A DNA stretch of 64,000 nucleotides from Icerya purchasi. Lineage: Eukaryota; Arthropoda; Insecta; Hemiptera; Monophlebidae. Position numbers and translations under genes: made by a program. The stretch lies in NCBI GenBank assembly GCA_039619475.1, contig CM077115.1, forward strand, positions 238,053,692 through 238,117,691, read 5' to 3'. This document shows, piece after piece, positions 12,801 to 27,800 of the stretch. Positions within the stretch are counted from its first letter, which is position 1; every line of letters starts with the position of its first letter. The notes beneath the pieces are model-generated. The model ran no database searches. It saw only the letters and a list, made by a program, of their open reading frames with translations, and was not told where the DNA came from.

Positions 12801-15800
12801 AAATGTAACGAAAAAATAATGTCTTAATTTTATATAACGGAAGGTAAATGTTAGAATAGGATTTTTGTGGTTATGTTATTTTTTGTGTGTGTTGATGCCA
12901 GTAAGAATTACGTTGTAAATTTTGATAATTTTATACAAAGTATAGAAGAGAAAGAGACAGGAATGAAAGCAGGAGGGGTCAAGGGGCACAGCCCCTTGCG
13001 AGGCCAAAGTGGCCGAGTTATATATATCTAAATCGGTCCATATGAATATAATAACATAATCGCAAAAATCCTATAAAGTATAACAAACGTTACATAAAAT
13101 TGGGACATTTTTTCTAATGATGGGTAGCCTAAGAATTACTTGTAATTAATATACATACCTATACATACATAAACGCATACATACGCGCCCACTCATATAC
13201 ACACAAAAGGGAAATTATCTTGTATACTTTCTACACGGAGAAAAACATTCATTACTACGTTTAGTATTAGAGGGAAAAATGGAAGGAGGAAGATGTAGAA
13301 TTGGTTGTCATGGTGCCAAAACATCTGTGACAGTGGTGTCAAATTTTGAAAAGCTGTCAGAAACGTGTTTTCTCCGCTTTGTCGTATAATATTCACGTTA
13401 TGATAATCATCAATACTCAAGGAGTACAGCAGCGCAAGAAGAACAGCGAGGTAACTAACGGAAGCCTGTATGTATGTTTGCATTTATTGTAAAATTACAT
13501 CGTTAGTCATATTTTCGAATGCAATCGGAAATTACATCTTTGTATGAAGTTGTATGTTTTATTTTTTTACCATTGTGTAGGAAAATGATATGAAAAAAAA
13601 TTGAATATCAAATTTATATATAACATAAAAAATTCAAATAAATATATAAATATTCATTAAAATTATTGTCTTGATACGAAGTAACCTCATTATTAGAATA
13701 GGACATTTTTAACCTCTCAGAATCTTTTCGCCTTCCTTATTTCTGTTCCATATTTATAAACGAATTATTAACTATCCTACGTTCTATTATTTTCATTTCC
13801 TCGAATCACTTTTCCTCTAAATTTTTAATTATCTCTGACTCTTTGAGCGCCCTTCAGGCCATATCTTTTCTCCTTCCTGATCATTCGTATGACACTTTAT
13901 TGTCCTCCGTATACGTTCACTCATTCATAATCTTTCCTATTCCCGTTCAATCAATATTGATTTGCTGTGGGTACCCAGTCACTAGGGGCATATTTGGTAA
14001 TGAAGCGGCTGATTCCTTAGCTCGGGCTGCTACTGCTTTCTCTCGTCTTTTTTTTTAAAAATTCCATCCGACAACCTCCTATCAATTTGTAAAAGTTTTC
14101 ATATCTGATTTTGGTCGGACACCTATGTTTCCTCTTTTTCCAACAGTTCTTCCTTTTACCTGTCAGTTCAGCCTGCTCTTCCTGGATATTCATGGTTTCT
14201 TTTACATCCCTTCCTTCGACGTTCTGATGTTGTTTTCATTGTTCGTATGCGCTTTGGCCATTCTTTGCTGCCTTCCGCCAGATTTCGTTTTTCCTTGATT
14301 TCTTCTCCACACTGTCCTCTCCATCCGGATGATGCAGTTACTTGCGACGCCGATCATGTATTTTTCCAGTGTTGATCTCTCCCCGCGGAGCGTTCTGCTT
14401 TGTATTCTTATTTGCTGAAGCTTGGACTTCCTACTCCTTATTGTGCTTCCTATATCGTCCTTTCCTTCCCCACTAATTATTACTGCTATTTGTTCCTTTT
14501 TAGATAAAATTTCTGATCGGATTAAAATATAATCGACTTCTTTCCTTACCATTTGTTTCTGAGTAAAGGACCTTGGTTGACGAGCCCAAAAAAAAGGACA
14601 TTTTTTCGTCTTTTTTTTTTGTTGGAGGGGGACATTAAAAAAATTTTACACAGATGAAAATTTGATCTCGAGTCGTTTCTAAGTGCGAGTATGCAAACAT
14701 GTCTGCAGACAAAACAAGTATCTACAAAAATGTTTTATTAATGGTTAATGCAAGTTATTCTGACTCAAAGCATTGAAAATATATGTATGTAATAGACAAA
14801 TGATTATGTTGGTAATGCAGCGCATGCCGGCATGATAGACAGCTTTTATTCAACAGTTAGCGGTAAAGAGGAACGTGATTTTACTCACTTCTGATTCGTT
14901 GATGTTACGAAACATATGCTGTACATACATTATCCACTTACTGGCCGCTTCGTATCATAATTTATAATTTGTCAGTTGTTTCTGGATTGCAAAAGCTATA
15001 TCACCAAATCGTCATATTTTTAATCCTAACTTCTACTGTGCGTAATATTCATACATGAGTTTCACATATTTCTCATACATATTTCGGATGATTTTTTTCT
15101 TTTCTTTATTTATAATCATTCCTAATGTCCGTGATTTTTCTGTACCTTTAACATTCCATGTTCCTATTTGCCGTTTTATCTTCTTCGTATATTGCACTGG
15201 TTTTCCTGATTATCAATTTAGCAAAAGCTACTCAGATAGCCCCATGTAGAACAATACTGAAAAGAAGAAATATTAAAGACGGATTTAATATAGTAAAAAA
15301 ATAACCGAAATGTTTGTATAATACAGTTATACCTTGAAAACGAATTTACAACTATTTATATAATTTTGAAGTAACCTAAAAAGTAAGTTTTATAGGCTTT
15401 CTTACATGGACGTCTTCAGATAGCTTATGTAATAATTAGATTGATTTTAGTTTTATTCATAGACATTGGACAACAATATTATTGGCAAAGATACATACCG
15501 GTGCTGATTGAGGCGCAGACCACAAAATGCTTGTGCTACCTCAGTAGTGAGATTTAGGTCAACAAAAAGGAATAAATTCAAAAGGATTTGGCCTAAATTC
15601 TGTCCTTTTGTTGATTCCTCATGAATTTTTCTTCCCAATATGATATCTTCATGGATTCTATTTCTTATCCCTTAACTTGTTTTTTTCGTTTGTGCGTCTT
15701 TCGGCTCATAAAGAAGTTAAACCATCTTTCACTTTGTATTAGAATTAAAAAAGAAATCCTATAAGAGTTATGTAAGGACATTTTCAGTTTTATGAAGGTA

Positions 15801-18800
15801 AAATAAGTGACGGTTAAACTCAAGTTAAAATCAGTTATTTACAATTAGTCATTTTAACTCGAGTTTAACCGTCACTTATTTTACCTTCAAAAAACTGAAA
15901 ATGTCCTTACATAATTCTTACAGGATTTCCTTCCCCATTCCCCTAAAATCTTTCTGATTTTTCTTTTCAGTTCCTCTTAAGCTTGTTTTACTCTTTTATT
16001 TTGGAATACCTTCATCGTTACCCCGATCACTGAACCCAATTCTTCCTTGCCTCGTCCGATTTTTCTTACTTTCTGCATTAAAAAGCTTTTTGAAAGTTAA
16101 ATAATTGACGTTTTATCGTCAAAAAACTCCAATACCGTCTCTTATCTCTGTCCGCCTCCTTCAGTTTTATATACTTTCACTCATGATAAGCCGTTATAAT
16201 TCTTCAGATTTTCTTTTTATCGTCACTCTATTATTTGCGTTTTTACAACCACTCCATCGATACGCACTCCTCGGCGTGTTATTAAATCGGAATTCTTAAA
16301 TACATTAAGCTCGATTTTTCCAAATCGCTTTAAAATCTTCACCGACAACTCTAATTACGGACACCTGAGTTCTCGGGGATCGAAGTCAATGACTTAGCAG
16401 ATTGGCCAGCTCGTTTAGCTTCATCTACCGGAAGATTCGTTTGTATTTTTAAATCCAGCAATATCTCATTTCTCTTTGCAAGCTTCTTATTCTGAATTAT
16501 GCGGTAAATATTATTCCTCCTCGTTTTCTAATTTTTATCCCTTTTACCTGTCCGTTCAACTAAATTTTCCGGCTCATCCTTGATTCCGCAACTTTTCTTT
16601 TCTGCGGCGTTTACCTCTCACTGTAATCTGTCTTCTGAGCTGTAGGTACAATTTGCTTTCCTCATCGCTTTTCTGTTTCCCACTTGTACCTTTTCGATTG
16701 TAACCTATCCACCCTATCAGATTCACTACACGTTAAACGCAATGTTGGAATGAAGAAAAACATTTTCCGTGTAATTGTTGCTATTTTAAATATCATAAAT
16801 TCAATTTACCAGAAAAAAACATTAGGGAGCCAATTTCAACTGGTACTATAGGTTGACCATCCGTAGCGATGAGTAACATAGTGTGATTTTCGACTGTCAT
16901 TGTTGTTGGTGGAGTCAGATTAACTCCCGCTACAATTCTAAAACGGTATCTTTTACCTTGCCTTACCTTGAATACTGTCAATGGAGTATTTGTATTTATG
17001 CCGTCTTTCTAAATAAGAAAAAAAAAAGAAGAAAATCAATTTATTACGAACAAATCTACGTAATATTTCTCTAATAAAAATAAATTTTTTTCATATATAA
17101 GAAAATTCTTAATTAATGAATGTAAAACTACACATTATGACTACTAGAACTAGTTAGTAGTTTATTTTATACTAAATTTTTGACACTTTAAACAAATGTA
17201 ATTGTACACAATCGTGTGTATTTTTGTTTACCCGAAAACGGTGTTTAAATCAGCCTAGTACCAAAACAAAATTCAAAATGTGAGAATGTGCAATAATAGA
17301 GACCATGAGTCACATCTGGGAAATGGCGCATCCTCACGCCTACTTCAATTACTTGTAAATTTATTATTCAACGTAAAAACATCTGAAGGTTCGGATTACA
17401 TTCCACGCCTGTTCATAATCATTCACATCACAATTTGATGGTATTACTTCAACTTCTACAACAGAAAGATGTCTGATAATTTGCGGTTCTGTTTCTGAAG
17501 TAGTAAAATCAGAATTATTATTTTTTTAATCATCAATCGGAATGATGACACCGATTTTGCAAAGACATTTGTCTGAGGAAAATAAAAAGAAGCTCCGGGT
17601 ATTTAAAGATGAGATAAATAGATCTTTAATTAGTGTGAGTTTGTTGGATTATGTTCAAAAATGTATTCAATAAATATTAATAGAAAAATTGGAAAATGCA
17701 AGGGTGTATAGTTATCTATAATTAAGAATAAATTTTATAATAATTGTGTAAGTGGCGTTTATCGTAAATTAAGCGATAATTGTAAAGTATTTTATAACAC
17801 GCAGAGCATTAAGCATACATTATACACTATAGAGTAAAATAAATTAGTATTAAGTGGTATAGATGATAAAAAACATGTAGTAATAATATAGATACAATAG
17901 CTTATGGAAACTAGCTGAACTAAGAGCTTGTATGTTAGATAGGAATATGTGTATTACATGATTATATGGGAACATGTAATTTAGTGTAGTGCTAGACGGT
18001 AATGTGCATTTATTACTATATAATAAATTTATGTAAACAACTGTGCTTATTTTTTTTTAATTCAAGAAATTTAGGATTGTGATTTTAAATTACCGCTTTT
18101 TAATTTTTGATTGGCTAACAAAGAAGTGATGATATTTTTAAGCAAAATATGGTATTCATAGTGAAAATCTAGTGTTTTTCTTTAAAACGTGTCATTTTTC
18201 ATTGCAATTTGGTGTTCTTTACCTTAAATGAGTGTACTTGTAATAAAAAATTGAGTGTTTTTATTTAGAAATGTCGTACTGCATAATAAAATTGCTGTTC
18301 AACACCCAAAATGGGGCAATTTTTGTTTAAAATTGTCTTTTTCCTATAGAATGTATTTTTATCTAAAATGTGGGGATTTTAGCCTTAAATGGTGTAATTT
18401 TTGTTAATTAGAGTTTTTTAGGATACATCATTCCATCATTCCCAGTTGTTAATTAGAGTTTTTTAGGATACATCATTCCCAGATGTTTACTATGATGCAG
18501 TGACCTATTGTAGACATTTGTAGTTCCTATGTCGTAATGACTGTATTGCAGGTGATGATACAATGGTTGAAAGTTATTAAAAGATGCTGTAGAGAATGGA
18601 GAAATATATAGAATTCTTAAGTAGTTAATTAATCTTACCAAATAACAAAAACTTAGATGAAAAATAACATGTGTGTCCCATTGAGTGGATAAGAATCACT
18701 TGCTAATTAAATTGCATATAAACTCATTACAATGGAATTATATTAAAGTAATCAAAATTGGTTTTTATATGCCGTTATACAATAAACATACACACCAGCA

Positions 18801-21800
18801 GACATAAGTGCCTTATAAACATTTTTGTGTTGATATATATCGACAATCTAATTTTTTAATTCAATTTGCTCTAAACGAAAACAACAATAACATATTGCAG
18901 CGAATGAAACAGTTCTGCAAAGGTTGGTATATTGGTATAGATACTGCTTCATTATATATCAGGATGTATTAATTCACATGTGCACTCATATTATGAGGCA
19001 AAACATTTTTGTATAAAAAATTACTTGTTGGATTGTTACATATACAGCAATAAGAGGAAAATTCGAAGAGGACTGCACAAATAATGGATGCTCATACAGC
19101 AGTTATATGTAGCTTTATTCAAAAATTTCTTTATCGTACATCATAATGCTTGCACACACTGTAAAATTATCATTATCAGCAGTGACAGAGCACCACATGT
19201 ATATCATTATTCTTTCCAGGCATTTATAAAGTGTATCAACTCACATATTCTGCCGTCTGCGCTCTGGGTACAGTCTGCTTTCTTCCAAGCTTTTCCGTTA
19301 CTCTCTTGTGCTATCTCCTTTTTGTCCATTGCACCCCTCCAGTATCCAATTTGTGTGTGATCCCGATCACATAATGTTCGGGTGTTCGTCTCTTGTAACC
19401 GATCAAACTGCTTTCTACTCCTCCCTTTTACAAACTGGTATTCACACACTCCATATAGTGCTTCGTTCATTCTCTCATTTCCTTCTCCTTCTGTTGTCCG
19501 GGCTCTTCATTCTTTTTTGTCAGCTATCTCTGATCGTGTAAAGATCTGAGTCTCTTGCGTACTTTTTCCTTTATTCTTGAGCCAATATCCGTGTAGACGA
19601 ACCCCCCAAAAAATATATATAAAAAAAATAATAAAAAAACAGATCAAACAACATCATGGAGATTAGTAAAATCGCCCCACTCTAGTTGCTTATTCTCAAA
19701 GCACTTCACTAAAAACATACGAACGAGAACAGGAATAAAACCCTAATAATAATTAGTATTGTGACTTTTTTTGTTAGATAAATATTAAACATCCTCTAAA
19801 ATATACATGACAATGCAAATCCCCTTCCATACATTACTATCACAGTTATTTTAGTTAAATTCACAATGATACATTTTTTAAAAATGCTTAAAATTTAAGT
19901 TTAATGTATAATACATCATAGTATACATTTACACAATCAATAGCAAAAGTTAGCATGTAATCAAATACACATCAAAGTCATTCTTGGAAGCATAATCATT
20001 TAAACAAACATAAGATGCGTAACAGTATTGGGGAGTTAGCATGTTATTAGCAATGGTCAGTTACATGTGCAACAAACCATATTCTCCAAAATATACACCA
20101 ATAAAAATAGTATAATAAAATAAACTTTAATAACAAACAATATAGATCAATAAATTAGATAAATAATTCAAAAAACAAGGTTTAAATGTAGCATTCAAAA
20201 CTAAAAATAATTTAAAATATAAAATAAACACCTTAAATTTAAAAAATAATAATATTTACGAAAATAGCGGTATATATAAAATAAATTGTACTGATTGTGA
20301 GAAATCATACATTGGTCAAACAGGGCGAAAAATCAATTGCAGATATAAAGAACATATAAAAGCATTTAATAATAATGAAATAGAAAAATCAACCTATGCA
20401 GAACATCTAATTAAAAATAAACATAAACCTAATTCAATAGAAAATACTGTAACCATCCTGGCCACTTATCACAAAGGTAATAATATGAACATTGCAGAAA
20501 ATTATTATATAAATAAATATAAAAATAATATTTTAAATGACCAAACACCTAATAATAATAATCCACTGTTTAATATAAAAATTTAACTTTTTGTCTCCTT
20601 GTTTTATTTTATATTAATTATTAGCATTTTCAACCTATAGATTTTTATACCTGCCATGTTTATTCCTCTTTACATCTACTATATATACACATGTATTCCC
20701 TATATTCACTTCAGTATGTTTTAAGTTTCCTTTAAGTTAGTGTTAGCTGATGATGGGTTATGCCCGATAACGTTTCTAAATAGGTATTTATCTAATTTAT
20801 TGATCTATATTGTTTGTTATTAAAGTTTATTTTATTATACCATTTTAACAAACAGGATGTATTCACCTACATTCAATAAAAATAGGTTTTAGTGAGAGTT
20901 GTAAAAGCATTAAATTTGATTAGTGATCAACAAACAAACAAGTCAAAAAGCATTTACAAAAATTGCAAAAAAAACAAGTTAATACTGGTTAGAAAATTAT
21001 TAAATTGGTTAGTAAGCAATGAAATACATTCTTAAAGTGCATGCAAACACGTATGCATACCAAAGAGCTTAGTATGAAATAGAAAAACATTAAATCTATT
21101 AGTTAAAGAATCCTTGTTTTACTTGAGCACTGCTTTTGAGTAAGGCGTCCATGTAAAGCTGTCTGCAAAGAAACCATTTAGGAGACATAGATGTTTGAGG
21201 ATTGCTGAGATATATTGTTTTTAATTCATAATATTAAAGACATATGTATACAAGTAAGGGATTGTAGTTTGTGAGGAACATGGCGGTATAATGCTGTACT
21301 CTTACTGGAGGGTCTGATGTATAAAGGGCATAGCCATTTGACCAAATATTGACTGTTGATTAGTTATGTAAAACGGGGTTATTGTTATGTGACTAAATAC
21401 TAACTCCTAATTAGCTCAGTGGAAGAGGTGTGGTTCTACAACTAAATATTCACTACTGATTGATACTACTTACTTGGAATACGAATTATATTTTATTCTG
21501 TTTAATTTTATGTTAATTTTGTAATTTTACATGTATTTTATGAAGTCAAAATCTTCTATGTCATTATTTGTTGCCAAGTAAAAATATAGACAGTACAAAA
21601 ATTTTCTTTGTTTACTCATAAAATTCACATTTCTGTCTACTAGAAAATTATTTATCTAAAAGAATACGGTGGAGAATTTTGTTTCTACAAAGGAGACGAT
21701 AGATGAAAAAAAGTTTAAGAACCTATGATTTTAATCAATCGCATAAGAGATGTGCCAAAATTGACACTGCAATTACTAATTGTAAGTAGTCATTGCTTCA

Positions 21801-24800
21801 ACTTCAAATTGCGCTACGGTTGCTTACCTAATTGAAACAGAATTTAGTTATCTCTTCTTTTGCTGACTTGCTGCCTTGATTGTTGACATATTATCCATTT
21901 AGAAGAACACTTGAAGTGAATGTGTCTGGTGCTTTGTATAACTGACCCATGTTATGAATACAATACGGCTTCTTACATTGTATATCAATAAAATAGGTCC
22001 GTCTTCTTTCATGCTTACCCATAATTTTTTCGTCCAGTAATTATCGTAAGAATTCTTATTTACCTCTTAAAATATAATCTAGGTATCCAATTTTTTGATG
22101 TTTAATAGGAGTATATAACAAGAGTTCCTGTTTTACACTAGCTAACTTTTTAAGTAACTTAAATCATACTTTCATTAGATTAAATTTTGCCTAAATTCCA
22201 TTTAATGTAAAGTACGGGGTAAAATATAATTAAAAATATTACAGGTACCTCGTATGATCCGTGTCCATTGATAAGATATGAATCTGGAAAAATTCCAATT
22301 AACGGTAAAAATTTGTTATAACCAGGCCATTTTACATCAGATACAACATTCAGCCAGTCTTGAATGAAAATTGTGTGGGAAAATAAATCATAGTCATACG
22401 TCCCGAAATTCATGTCCATTTTATTATCAGTACGAACAATTAACGGGCCTTGTATTCCATCCATCATTTGAAGAACTATACACCGAGAATGTGATATTGC
22501 CATGAATATAGATGTTTAACATTCGATACAAGTTGGTATATATAAATTATTAATCGGGAATAATATATTTGTGCTTTTGCGCATTTCTATTTACTTAGTC
22601 ATAAAACCAGTATAAAATGTATGAAACAAGCTGAGATATTTTCTCCTTGGCGTGAAAAACGTTGTTCTCTTTCCAGGTAGTAGAATCTTATAAAATTCAC
22701 GCATCATCTGATTCACTTCAAACGGATGATACTGTTACCGTAACTCCTCCGATATAAATATTATCAGTAAAATTGTTCAACGAAACTTACATGCAACAGA
22801 TAATATCATCAAACTCAGATTATGCCAACTTTTTCGAAACAATCAACGTAAATGATTAGGAGATGGAATGATCACTCTGCTAGTGACTAAATAAGGCAGC
22901 AGTAAAAGTAAGCGTAAGACAGAAGAACATTTTTCAGTTAAAGTACAAAATAGATACTCGCCACTTTCAATCAACAGCGATTTCGTCTCGAATAATTTCG
23001 ATGCTTAACTTAACAGCAAGACAAAATATAACGTTAAAATACACTCAATTATTTTTCAAATAATTTTATTAGGCATATCGCACGCGTAAATTTTTTGTAA
23101 AAAAATGTGCCACTAGAGCAACTAACTTCAAAATTGTCAGTAATAAAACTTTTATTTACCCTGACTTCATTGAAGATTTTGGTAACTCAAAATCATTCTA
23201 ACTATCCTTAAACATTTATATTCCAAAAAATAAAAAATACACTAAATTTATTCTTAAGCGGCTTAGAAACAATATACTGCTAAAGTTTTTTAAAAGATAA
23301 TACAATTATTTTGTAAAAAAAACACTGACGGTCAAACTGAAATTCATCTACCTATTGTTTTGATACATTTTCTCCCAATACTATACTTGAGGATATTCTG
23401 AATATGAGCATCGCATCATTGTTTAATTACATGGGTTAAAGAATATTTTATCATACAAATTTCAAAAACTGACTAGTTATTTGTTAACTGCAGTCTAACT
23501 CCTTCTTGCCCCAAAAATGGCTATGTCGTCACTTCTGTACAACGTTTAATAAACTTTCGAAAAAAAAGAATATTTTAAATTTTCAAATAATTTTTATTGC
23601 TTATTAATAAGTATAAATTTAAATCCTAATGGTATTTCTTTATTTGTTGGGAATAAAATCGTGCTTTGCATTGAATTTATATATTTTTACTGACTTCAAA
23701 AATAAAGGACATTATATGTTCGTTGTGTACGTTTTGTTTTGTTTTTTTAAGTTTGTTCGCGCATGACCTGTACCCATGTGTAAAAGAAATGAACAAAATG
23801 AAATATGCTAGAAAAATTTATTCGTTTTTTAAAATAATAACCCCGTCTTTGGATAATATTAAAGAAAAAAATATGCACGATAATTAACTGCGCGATATAT
23901 ATTTTATATCTGCGAGTGGATATTGAAAAAAAAATATTAATTTGCTATGAGCGGACATTTGCCATTCTTCGGTCGAGGAAAAATATATTTTATATCTAAA
24001 ATATTTGAGAAAAAAAATTATTGTCTAGACTTACAAAACAGCTGCAGGGAATAATTCCAGACTACCAGTTTGGGTTCCGTCCTAGACACGCTACAGTAGA
24101 ACAAGTTCGTGGAGTTCAAAGATACATTGGTAATTGCTTTGACAGGAAGCTATATAGTTCGGCCGTTTTACTGGACGTTAGTTAGGCCTTCAGTGGCATG
24201 CGACATGAGAGATTGCTTTCAAGAATAAAAAAATTCCTGTCACATTCCTATTTGTCTTGATACCTGACAGACAGGTACTTTCAGGTAAAATCTGGCGACG
24301 ATGTATCAGAGTTTTATCCTGCCGAAGCCAGCGTTTCCCAAGGTCCAATATTAGGATCAATGCTCTTTCTTGTGTACTCATATGACCTTCCAGTTGTTAC
24401 GTCCAATGTGAAGGTCACGGAATTTGCTTATAGCACAGCACAGTTCGCAAGGGACAGCGATGCGGTAACAGCGTCGGAGAAATCGCAGGCTGGTTTGAAT
24501 GACCTGAAGAAATGGACACAATAATGGAGGATTGAGATCAATTCATCTAAGTCGATGCATGTTACATTCATAACCAGACGCAGTACATGTCCTCCTGTTA
24601 ATCTTGATGGTCCCATTCCACAGGAAAATAAAGCCAAATACCAGGGCATGTGGCTTGATCGCCGTTTGACCTAGAAGGAGTGTATTAAGATCAAAGCCAA
24701 GAAAATAAACTTGAAGCCGAGGGAGATGTACTAGCACTTGGGAAAAACTTCCGTATTATCGCTGAAGTCAAAATTGTTGTTATATAATGCAGGTGTGAAA

Positions 24801-27800
24801 CCGGTGTGTGGACCTATGGTATATCTCTTTGGGGGACAACATCAGCGTCTAATATTAAAATTATGCAGCACTGCCAGTCGAAAATACTGAGAACAATAGC
24901 TAATGCACCATATGCGTAATGATAACCTACATCAGGATCTAAATGTGCCGGAGGTAAGTAAGGCAATTAAAAATTATAGCGAGTGTTACTTACGTAAGTT
25001 AGTAAGCCACCCTCAAACCCCTTGACAGTTGATTTATTAGACTCAGGCAACGACAATCATAGACTAAATCGTTATACGCCCCTAGATCTTCACCACCGGT
25101 TTGATTGACTGGTGAAGTAACGCGGATTCTTATTGTCGAATGGTATTTCCCATCATGTCATAACCTACATTCCCCAATTGCTTATTGGTTACATTAGCCA
25201 GATCGCAATTTAAAAAAAAATAAAAAACAGAAAAAAAGTTTATACGAATTAACAGAAAGGAGAACGAAATACTGGAATGAATATTCTAATTGTTTAGTTT
25301 TACAGGGGAAAAAAAAATAAAAATAAAAAGTAGTAATCTTAATAATTACTCATAAAACCAGCGAGCTATGATAAAAAGGAAACTCAAACATGTAACTAAC
25401 ACCATTACTTGCTATTAAAAAATAGAGATAAGGAATGATACTGATTAAATAGCAAAAATAGCTAATACACCGATTGTACAAATAAATAAGAGAAAAAAGA
25501 AGAAAATATTCAAATACCTGGAAAACAATCAATTTAGTCATACTTCAAGAAAAATTATAAAAAGAAAATAAAAAACATACAAGCATTCCCAAAAATAATT
25601 TCAAATGTAGGCAAAGATCTCAAGTAGCATGATATCTGTCATCTAAATTATACAAATAAAGAATATTAACAAAATAAATAAATGAAAAATTATGTTACAA
25701 GAATCTAAAAAAATGTTCGGAGCTCCCTAAGTAAATTATTTAGCATCCACTACAGTAATATTTGGCATTTAAAGTTAAATATTGTTTATGAAAATGTTGT
25801 CAATATCTCTGAAACGTGATATTTCGATTCGAAATGTTTTCCGAACGATATTGTAATTATTTAGCAACCTTTTATTTTACAAAGAACAATATCAGATTTT
25901 TAGATATTGAAAGATTTCTACTGGAAATGATACTTTTTGTTATCGAGGTAATTAAGAAAATCATTTATATGGCTGTGAAATTGAATTAGACGAACTGAGA
26001 TGAACGACAAAAGTTGTCATTGTTCTTTTTCTTCGCCGCATATCAGTTGGTTTATTTATTTTTTTTTTTTTTTGGGTTCGTCTACAATGTCATTGGCCCA
26101 AGAACAGAGGAAAAAGAGACGACGAAACTTACATCTTTATACGATCAGAGATAGCCGACAGCAGAAAGGAATCAAGAGCCTGAACAACAGAAGGAGAAGG
26201 AAGGGAGTTCAAGGGGATGATACTGAAGAGTGGTATAAGTGATGTATTAACCAGTTTAAAATATTTATTAATAAATTTTCAAATAGGTTAAGATGAGGGT
26301 GGTTATTTCAAAAATCGTATATTTACAGATGTGGGCCAATCACTAAAACATTCTATCTTGTTGCGTCTTTAAATATTCCATTTCCATTTCCATTAAAAAA
26401 GCGTGTTATTAATGTGAAAAATATAGATCAAAAGTTTATTAAATATGTGCTTGCAAAATACATTAAGGTGAATCATCCATAATATGAGTGTAATTATACA
26501 ACAAATAAATCAGTATTAAATAAATACAAATGCAATGATGAGTCCTTAAGTTTGAATATAATAATTCTCAAACATCTGTTAATGTCTATTGTTTAGGTTT
26601 TTTTTTTGAGCACGTCAAAAAAGGACCTCCGCTCAGAAACAATATGAAGGATGAATGGTTAGTTAAACACGGGCACAATCAGAGATTTTCGTAAAGATGG
26701 TCTTATGAGAGGGAAAAAGGGAATTTTAATGACACTAAGAAATTCTTGCAAAACTAGTGAATTGGGAAAGGACTTAAAGGTAGCAGAGAGATAGGATATA
26801 TTGGGAGGATGAGAAAGTTCAGCAAAACTGAAAGAAAAATAAGGAAGTTGTTAGAAGTTATATAAGATGTGAAAGAGCTTAGACGTGACGAGACAGGAGC
26901 CAGGATAGAGATTTTCTTAAGAGTAAAACGTCAATTTTGCAAAAAAAAATTATACAGACCCCGATTGTACAAAAAAACAGGAAAAAAAATGTTCACGTAA
27001 ACAATAGCCTGAGTAAAAAAGTTGAGAAAACCAAAACGTATCCCAAATATATGAATAAAGGACCGCTTCATAGGAAAACTATAGCCGAGCTTACAATTTT
27101 ATATTTAGGCCCTCGAGGCGCTAAAATCTTGAAAGTTTTGAAAAAAACATTTTTTTTGGGACCACTAAGATATCGATGAAAAGATCGCTATTTGTCGATT
27201 TCATTTCCTTAACGAAGCTTTCAAAGTTTTCAAAAAAGCGTAAAAAATGACGTGCCCTCCTTCACGGCGCGAGTATTATAGTTAAAAACTTTGAACTTAG
27301 TTAAAAATATGCGCATGCCCCTATATGTTTCCCCAGTTTGGAGCACCCGAATTTCCAAAATTAAAATAAGGCCCTCGGGGCACCAAAAGCTCGAACGTTT
27401 TAATAAAAACATTCTTTTTTGCCACGCATGTGATGTATTGATGAAAATATCGCTTTTCGTCGAGAACTACATCGTGATTCATTTCCTTAATGAAAGTTTA
27501 AAAGTTGGTGAAAAGTTCAAAAAAGCGTGAGAACTTCTATGTAGTTCTCTCCCTTTGCGACGTAATTATTGTAGTTAGATTTTTTAAATAAGGTTAAAAA
27601 TATGTGCATCCCTCGATATATTTCTGAAGTTCGAAGCATCCGTGTTTAAAACTTTAAAACTAGGCCCTCATGGCGCCAAAAGCTCGAAATTATCAAAAAG
27701 AATATTTTTTTTGCCACGCATGTGATGTATTGCTGGAAAAGAATGCGCTATATTTCAGGAATGAAGCTGTATTTCATTAACTTAATGAGACCTTCGAAGT

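Larger units (their letters stand above)
20110..20840 (+). mobile_element. Penelope-like element, 5'-truncated, perfect inverted flanks
   Basis: A 731-bp unit. Its first 56 bases (20110-20165) are the exact reverse complement of its last 56 (20785-20840), with no mismatch. Between them lie the end of a Penelope-type ORF with a GIY-YIG domain, a 3' UTR, and a hammerhead-ribozyme-like motif. Penelope-like elements are known for 5'-truncated copies bordered by inverted pieces of their own end. Perfect arms imply a recent insertion or recent repair. Confidence 0.85.
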
